Assembly: GCA_902493345.1 (NCBI GenBank)
Contig: CABUPM010000076.1
Span: 1-10,664 of the forward strand
Length of the DNA stretch: 10,664 nucleotides
Direction: 5' to 3'
Origin: an uncultured Eubacteriales bacterium
GTDB taxonomy: Bacteria > Bacillota > Clostridia > Lachnospirales > Bianqueaceae
Shown: in pieces, positions 7,208 through 10,664 of the stretch
How positions within the stretch are numbered: the stretch's first letter is position 1
Layout: each line of letters begins with the position of its first letter
Program-made: the position numbers and the translations under genes
Notes under the pieces: model-generated
The model's input: the letters and a program-made list of their open reading frames with translations, nothing else
Told to the model about the DNA's origin: nothing
Database searches by the model: none

Positions 7208-8266
7208 ATGCCCGCGATTTCCTTTGCTCCATCCCCATTCTCATCCTATACTCCCGTCTCGGATACCTTCCTCACACAGTATATGCCCTCCGCAAACGGC
7301 ACCTATGTCAAGGTCTATCTGTATTTTCTGCATTGCAGTCTTCATTCCGATGCCAAGCTCACAACAGCCGCGGCCGCTTCTACTCTCCACATGATCGAGT
7401 CCGATGTGCTGGAAGCGCTGCGGTATTGGGAGAGCTGCGGCCTCCTGCGGATCGGCGGAAGCAGGGATAACCTGGAGCTTCAGTTCTTAAACGGCACGGA
7501 GCCTACGCCGCCCGATCCCGTTAAGGAGGAAGAGCCTCAGCCCACGTTTTCCAAGGTCATCCGTGTAGAACAAAAGCCTACCTATTCTCCGGATGAGCTG
7601 AGCCTCTACAGCAGGGACGCGCAGATCCAGCGGCTCTTTTCCACCGCTTCCGAGTATCTCGGACAGGTCCTGAGCCAGCCAAATCTGTCCACCCTCTACA
7701 GCTTCTACGATTATTACCGGCTTCCCCTGGATGTCATCGAGTATCTGATCGGATACTGTGTGCGCAACGGACACCGGGATCTGCGGTATATGGAACGGGT
7801 CGTACAGGATTGGTCCGATCACGGGATCTCTTCTCTCGCCGAAGCCCAGCTCTACATCAAGCGTCTGGATATATACCGTCCCATCTTGAAAACCTTGGGC
7901 GTCAACCGTTATCCTTCCGATACGGATTGCGCGACCATCGACCGCTGGATGAATCAATACCAGATGAACCTGGAGATGCTCCTGGAGGCCTGCCGCAGAA
8001 CCCGAACCCGAACCAACAGCCCCAGCTTTTCCTATACAGAGGGAATCCTCTCCGACTGGCACAGCAAGGGCGTACATACCACAACCCAGCTCAAAGCCCT
8101 GGACGAAGCCTATCAGCAGTCCATCCCGCAGACAGCTCCGTCCCGTTCCAAAACGTCTCGGAACAAGAATGCTTTCCTGAATTACACACAGCGCAATGAT
8201 GTCAATTACGACGCGCTGGAACAGGAACTGAGCGATCTTTCCTACCGTCATCTGCAGGAAAACTGA
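7208..8266 (+). CDS. DnaD/DnaB-like primosome protein with two DnaD C-terminal-type domains
   Basis: Likely replication-initiation and restart protein that helps remodel DNA and load the replicative helicase. The product is 352 residues. An N-terminal region (about 15-95) looks like a winged-helix oligomerisation domain, with a helical stretch from LTTAAAASTL to WESCGLL. A charged proline-rich linker (97-130) follows. Then come two copies of the DnaD C-terminal (DnaB_2/DDBH2) fold, about 147-218 and 224-302, each with the hallmark YxxxxxxxW: YMERVVQDW (194-202) and YTEGILSDW (276-284). A basic linker and FLNYTQR (323-329) close the protein; an aromatic-QR motif near the C-terminus is common in this family. 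Two DDBH2 copies resemble Bacillus DnaB more than DnaD. The start has a near-perfect AAGGAGG 6 nt upstream. It is the first gene of the operon, followed by a helicase-loader ATPase as in Bacillus dnaB-dnaI. Family is secure; the exact role is inferred. Confidence 0.9.
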   Translation: MPAISFAPSPFSSYTPVSDTFLTQYMPSANGTYVKVYLYFLHCSLHSDAKLTTAAAASTLHMIESDVLEALRYWESCGLLRIGGSRDNLELQFLNGTEPTPPDPVKEEEPQPTFSKVIRVEQKPTYSPDELSLYSRDAQIQRLFSTASEYLGQVLSQPNLSTLYSFYDYYRLPLDVIEYLIGYCVRNGHRDLRYMERVVQDWSDHGISSLAEAQLYIKRLDIYRPILKTLGVNRYPSDTDCATIDRWMNQYQMNLEMLLEACRRTRTRTNSPSFSYTEGILSDWHSKGVHTTTQLKALDEAYQQSIPQTAPSRSKTSRNKNAFLNYTQRNDVNYDALEQELSDLSYRHLQEN

Positions 8267-8295
8267 TACATATCATATTTTATGGAGGAACAGCC

Positions 8296-9309
8296 ATGCC
8301 TATTCCAGAAAGTAAACTGCGGGAAATTCTGCAGGAATACGAAATCCGTCTGCAGCGGGAAAAGGATGCCAGGGACAGCCGCGTCAACGAGGTCTACGCC
8401 AAGCTGCCGCAGGTAAAAGCCATCGACAGCGAAATCGAATCCTTCAGCCTGAATGCTATGCGCGCCTATCTGCAGAACGGGCACGACCCGGCGCTGGCTC
8501 TCTCCCAGCTGCGTTCCCACATGGACGAGCTTTTTCAGCAGAAAAAAGCTCTGCTGCGTTCTGCCGGTTTCGCGGAAGACTATATGGAGATGCAGTATAC
8601 CTGCCCCATCTGCAAAGATACCGGATATGTCGATCACAAGAGATGCCGCTGTCTGCAGCAGAAGCTGATCGATGCCGCGTATGACCAGTCCGGACTGCGC
8701 CGGATCCTTGCCAGGGAGAATCACTCTACCTTTGATCTGAGTCTCTTCTCCGCCCAGCCCTTTGGCGCGGAACCCGTCTCTCCCCGGCAGAATATCACCA
8801 AGATTCTCCGCGGGCTCACAACGGCTCTTCAGAATTTTGCCCCGCAAAACGGGCAGAATTTTCTCTTTACCGGAACAACGGGAACGGGCAAAACCTTTAT
8901 GGCCAATTGTATCGCCAAGGAGATTCTGGATCGTGGCTACACCGTTCTCTATGTGACGGCCTATGACTTATGCGCAAGGCTTGAAAGCGAACGCTTCCGA
9001 GACCGCGCAAGAACGCCGCAGGCTTCTTTCTCTCTGGATTTCATCTATAGCTGTGATTTTCTGATCATCGATGATCTGGGGACGGAGTTCTCTAACAGTC
9101 TTTCGGTTACAGAGCTGTTTCATTGCATCAACCAGCGGATTCTGGACCAGCGCTCTACGCTGATCTCTACCAACCTTACATTCAAAGAGCTTGCCGCCGC
9201 CTACGGCGACCGCTTCTCTTCCCGCCTTGCCGGGAACTTTACACTCTATCGTTTTTACGGGCCGGATCTGCGTCTGGAGACCCGCCGCAGAAAGCAGGGT
9301 GAAGTATGA
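8296..9309 (+). CDS. DnaC/DnaI-like helicase-loader AAA+ ATPase with N-terminal zinc finger
   Basis: Probable ATPase that loads the replicative hexameric helicase onto DNA. The product is 337 residues. Residues 1-95 are charged and probably helical or coiled-coil. A zinc-binding knuckle follows: CPIC (C103, C106), then H114, C117 and C119, resembling the N-terminal helicase-binding domain of Bacillus DnaI. The AAA+ core has Walker A GTTGTGKT (193-200), Walker B FLIIDDLGTE (255-264), sensor-1 STN (291-293) and DRFSSRL, which carries the likely arginine finger (R306 or R310). Related IstB proteins of IS21 elements share this ATPase fold, but no transposase is nearby and the zinc knuckle favours a loader. 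GGAGGA lies 6 nt before the ATG; the gap from the DnaD-like gene is 29 nt. Its last codons overlap the next gene by four bases (ATGA). Confidence 0.92.
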   Translation: MPIPESKLREILQEYEIRLQREKDARDSRVNEVYAKLPQVKAIDSEIESFSLNAMRAYLQNGHDPALALSQLRSHMDELFQQKKALLRSAGFAEDYMEMQYTCPICKDTGYVDHKRCRCLQQKLIDAAYDQSGLRRILARENHSTFDLSLFSAQPFGAEPVSPRQNITKILRGLTTALQNFAPQNGQNFLFTGTTGTGKTFMANCIAKEILDRGYTVLYVTAYDLCARLESERFRDRARTPQASFSLDFIYSCDFLIIDDLGTEFSNSLSVTELFHCINQRILDQRSTLISTNLTFKELAAAYGDRFSSRLAGNFTLYRFYGPDLRLETRRRKQGEV

Positions 9310-10439
9310 ATCTACAGGAAGCGATCTCTAAAATCCTCTCTGAGTCCCCGTCCCGTCTGGTACTCAGTTCTCCCCGATCCCAGAATTCAACCTATATCCG
9401 CTCTGAGATCACTTTGAAGCAAGGGAAAACGATCTTCTACCAGCAGGCCAACCGGACCCGGACACAGGTATTTCATGAAAACTACGCCCCAGAAAAGCTT
9501 CCGCAGCGGCTGGAGGAGCTTCTGACCCAGGGCTATACCCAGTTAAACGCCTGGAGCGCAGCCCATGAATATGCCCTGCGCATCTCAAAAAAGGGAAAGG
9601 TTCTACTGCAGGAAAGCCTGTCTAAGGGCGCTGTCATGACAGCCCTGAACCATAACCGTCCCAAGAAGCGGCTTCTGACCGAAGGAGAGATCATCCCGCC
9701 TCTGATCGACATGGGTATCTTTACCCGTGAGGGGCGCCTCATTCCTTCCATGTCCGACAAATACCGCCAGATCAACCGTTTTGTCGAGATGGTCGATGAT
9801 GTCCTGCGGGACCGGACGGATACGCATTATAAGATTATCGACTTCGGATGCGGCAAGTCCTATCTGACCTTCATCCTGTATTATTATTTTACACAGATTC
9901 GCGGTCTTCAGGTAGACATGCTGGGATTGGACCTGAAAAAGGACGTAATTGAGCATTGCAATGAAGCGGCACGCCGCTACGGATACGACCATCTGCATTT
10001 TCAGGTCGGAGATATCCATGGATTTGCCGCGGAACCGGATGTGGACATGGTCATTACGCTCCACGCCTGTGATACCGCGACCGATTTTGCGCTGCGCAAC
10101 GCTGTCGGCTGCGGCGCTTCCATCATCCTCTCCGTCCCCTGCTGTCAACATGAGCTCAACCGTCAGATGCAAAGCAGCACTTTTTCTCTCCTGACCCATT
10201 ATGGAATCATTCAGGAACGGACCGCCGCCCTGATGACGGATGCCATCCGCGCCAATTATCTGATCACACAGGGGTACCGTACGCAGCTTCTGGAATTTGT
10301 CGATATGGAACACACGCCCAAGAATCTGCTGATCCGTGCTGTCAAGGCCCCGATTCCGGAGGCCGTCAAAAAAAACGCACAGGACGAGATCGACCGTCTG
10401 TGCGCAGAGTTCCATCTTCAGCCAACCATTCTTTCCTGA
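9306..10439 (+). CDS. Class I SAM-dependent methyltransferase, substrate unknown
   Basis: Putative cytosolic methyltransferase of 377 residues. The C-terminal two thirds carry the fold: motif I DFGCGKSYL (179-187), an acidic strand end LGLDL (206-210) that should contact the SAM ribose, VGDIHGF (234-240), TLHACDTATD (251-260) and VPCCQHE (277-283), then HTPKNLLIRA near 336-345. The HACDTATD and PCC motifs recall the Methyltransf_32 group (PF13679; relatives of GSTCD and METTL25); this is from memory and untested. The N-terminal 150 residues are basic and hold no motif I can name; they may bind RNA or another substrate. Its ATG overlaps the helicase-loader stop, with AGGG 6 nt upstream, so the two are translationally coupled. 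No substrate can be read from the sequence. A link to replication is suggested only by position. Confidence 0.85.
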   Translation: MNLQEAISKILSESPSRLVLSSPRSQNSTYIRSEITLKQGKTIFYQQANRTRTQVFHENYAPEKLPQRLEELLTQGYTQLNAWSAAHEYALRISKKGKVLLQESLSKGAVMTALNHNRPKKRLLTEGEIIPPLIDMGIFTREGRLIPSMSDKYRQINRFVEMVDDVLRDRTDTHYKIIDFGCGKSYLTFILYYYFTQIRGLQVDMLGLDLKKDVIEHCNEAARRYGYDHLHFQVGDIHGFAAEPDVDMVITLHACDTATDFALRNAVGCGASIILSVPCCQHELNRQMQSSTFSLLTHYGIIQERTAALMTDAIRANYLITQGYRTQLLEFVDMEHTPKNLLIRAVKAPIPEAVKKNAQDEIDRLCAEFHLQPTILS

Positions 10440-10450
10440 TCGTATGCAAA

Positions 10451-10490
10451 AGCGGGAAGCTCCCTTCTATTGGTGAACTTCCCGCTCTTA
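10451..10490. terminator. Terminator, probably bidirectional, between convergent genes
   Basis: A 9-bp perfect stem, AGCGGGAAG (10451-10459) with CTTCCCGCT (10478-10486), encloses an 18-nt loop. On the plus strand the tail is CTTATCATTTT, a modest T-rich tract; on the minus strand the stem is followed by TTTTGC. It starts 11 nt after the methyltransferase stop and lies just downstream of the transporter stop, so it can serve both strands. Confidence 0.75.
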
Positions 10491-10664
10491 TCATTTTACG
10501 GAAAAACGGTCAATTCTGGCAGCCGTCTTATATTGATCTCCCAGCTCCTGAATCTTTTCCTGAATCCTTCGGCCTGCTTCTTCTTCGGAGGCAATCGCCT
10601 CATCCGGTACGACCGCGTCAAAGATCAGACGCGTACAGGAGGCTCCGCGCACGATTCGGAAGTC
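10491..10664 (-). CDS. Cation diffusion facilitator family transporter, C-terminal fragment (5' cut by window edge)
   Basis: Only the last 57 codons lie in the window, read leftwards from the right edge to a TGA at 10491-10493. The fragment opens DFRIVRGASCTRLIFDAVVP, which matches the cytoplasmic C-terminal domain of CDF transporters, where a pattern like hDFRvV.G..hTNLiFDvvvP is typical. A charged helix and YKTAARID follow, as in that domain. CDF proteins are homodimeric inner-membrane antiporters that export Zn2+, Mn2+, Fe2+ or similar ions, and this domain mediates dimerisation and metal sensing. The usual histidine and asparagine positions of the pattern read Cys and Arg here (SCTRLIF). 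The metal specificity cannot be judged because the membrane segments are outside the window. It is convergent with the methyltransferase operon and unrelated to it. Confidence 0.8.
   Translation of the reverse strand, partial: DFRIVRGASCTRLIFDAVVPDEAIASEEEAGRRIQEKIQELGDQYKTAARIDRFSVK

Noticed and set aside
7487..8251. Long minus-strand open frame inside the DnaD-like gene, and a similar one at 9603-10415 inside the methyltransferase
   Set aside because: Both oppose genes with clear conserved motifs and good ribosome sites, and neither shows a domain or a plausible start signal.
8296..9309. IstB-type transposition helper protein
   Set aside because: No IstA-type transposase, terminal repeats or target duplications nearby, and the N-terminal zinc knuckle plus the DnaD-like neighbour fit a helicase loader.
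1..10664. Mobile elements, CRISPR arrays, tRNA or rRNA genes, or a novel defence system
   Set aside because: Gene order is typical core chromosome, spacing is tight, and I saw no regular repeats, transposase motifs or RNA-gene signatures on either strand.

Overview
The window is a stretch of core chromosome from a low- to mid-GC Gram-positive bacterium. By eye it is a little over half G+C. The best fit is class Clostridia, probably Lachnospiraceae. Three things point there: a glmU-pth-mfd gene order, a protein with two DnaD C-terminal-type domains followed directly by a zinc-finger helicase-loader ATPase, and a MurC with a clostridial-style central motif. I see no insertion sequence, phage gene, CRISPR array, tRNA or rRNA.

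Left half (1-5388, minus strand): glmU, pth and mfd form a tight operon with 7 nt and 1 nt between genes. It is read leftwards from a near-consensus sigma-A promoter at 5424-5452. mfd runs off the left edge, probably only a few codons before its stop. GlmU makes the cell-wall precursor UDP-GlcNAc, Pth recycles peptidyl-tRNA, and Mfd couples transcription to repair. The acetyltransferase half of this GlmU looks intact, but its uridyltransferase half has lost the recognisable catalytic motifs and is shortened.

Centre (5389-7207): a back-to-back promoter pair separates glmU from murC, the UDP-MurNAc:L-alanine ligase, so two peptidoglycan-precursor genes are expressed divergently. murC ends in a rho-independent terminator. 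From the end of murC to 7035 there are six single-mismatch copies of the DnaA box, two of them forming the terminator stem. A strong promoter at 7082-7110 and a leader of about 90 nt follow.

Right half (7208-10439, plus strand): a three-gene operon encodes a DnaD/DnaB-like primosome protein, a DnaC/DnaI-like helicase-loader ATPase, and a class I SAM-dependent methyltransferase whose start overlaps the loader's stop (ATGA). The first two should act together in loading the replicative helicase. The methyltransferase has no role I can assign. A terminator probably shared by both strands (10451-10486) separates it from the end of a convergent gene, a cation diffusion facilitator transporter cut by the right edge.

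I found no clearly new multi-gene system. The two points most worth following are the apparently dead uridyltransferase domain of GlmU and the DnaA-box-like cluster in front of the primosome operon.
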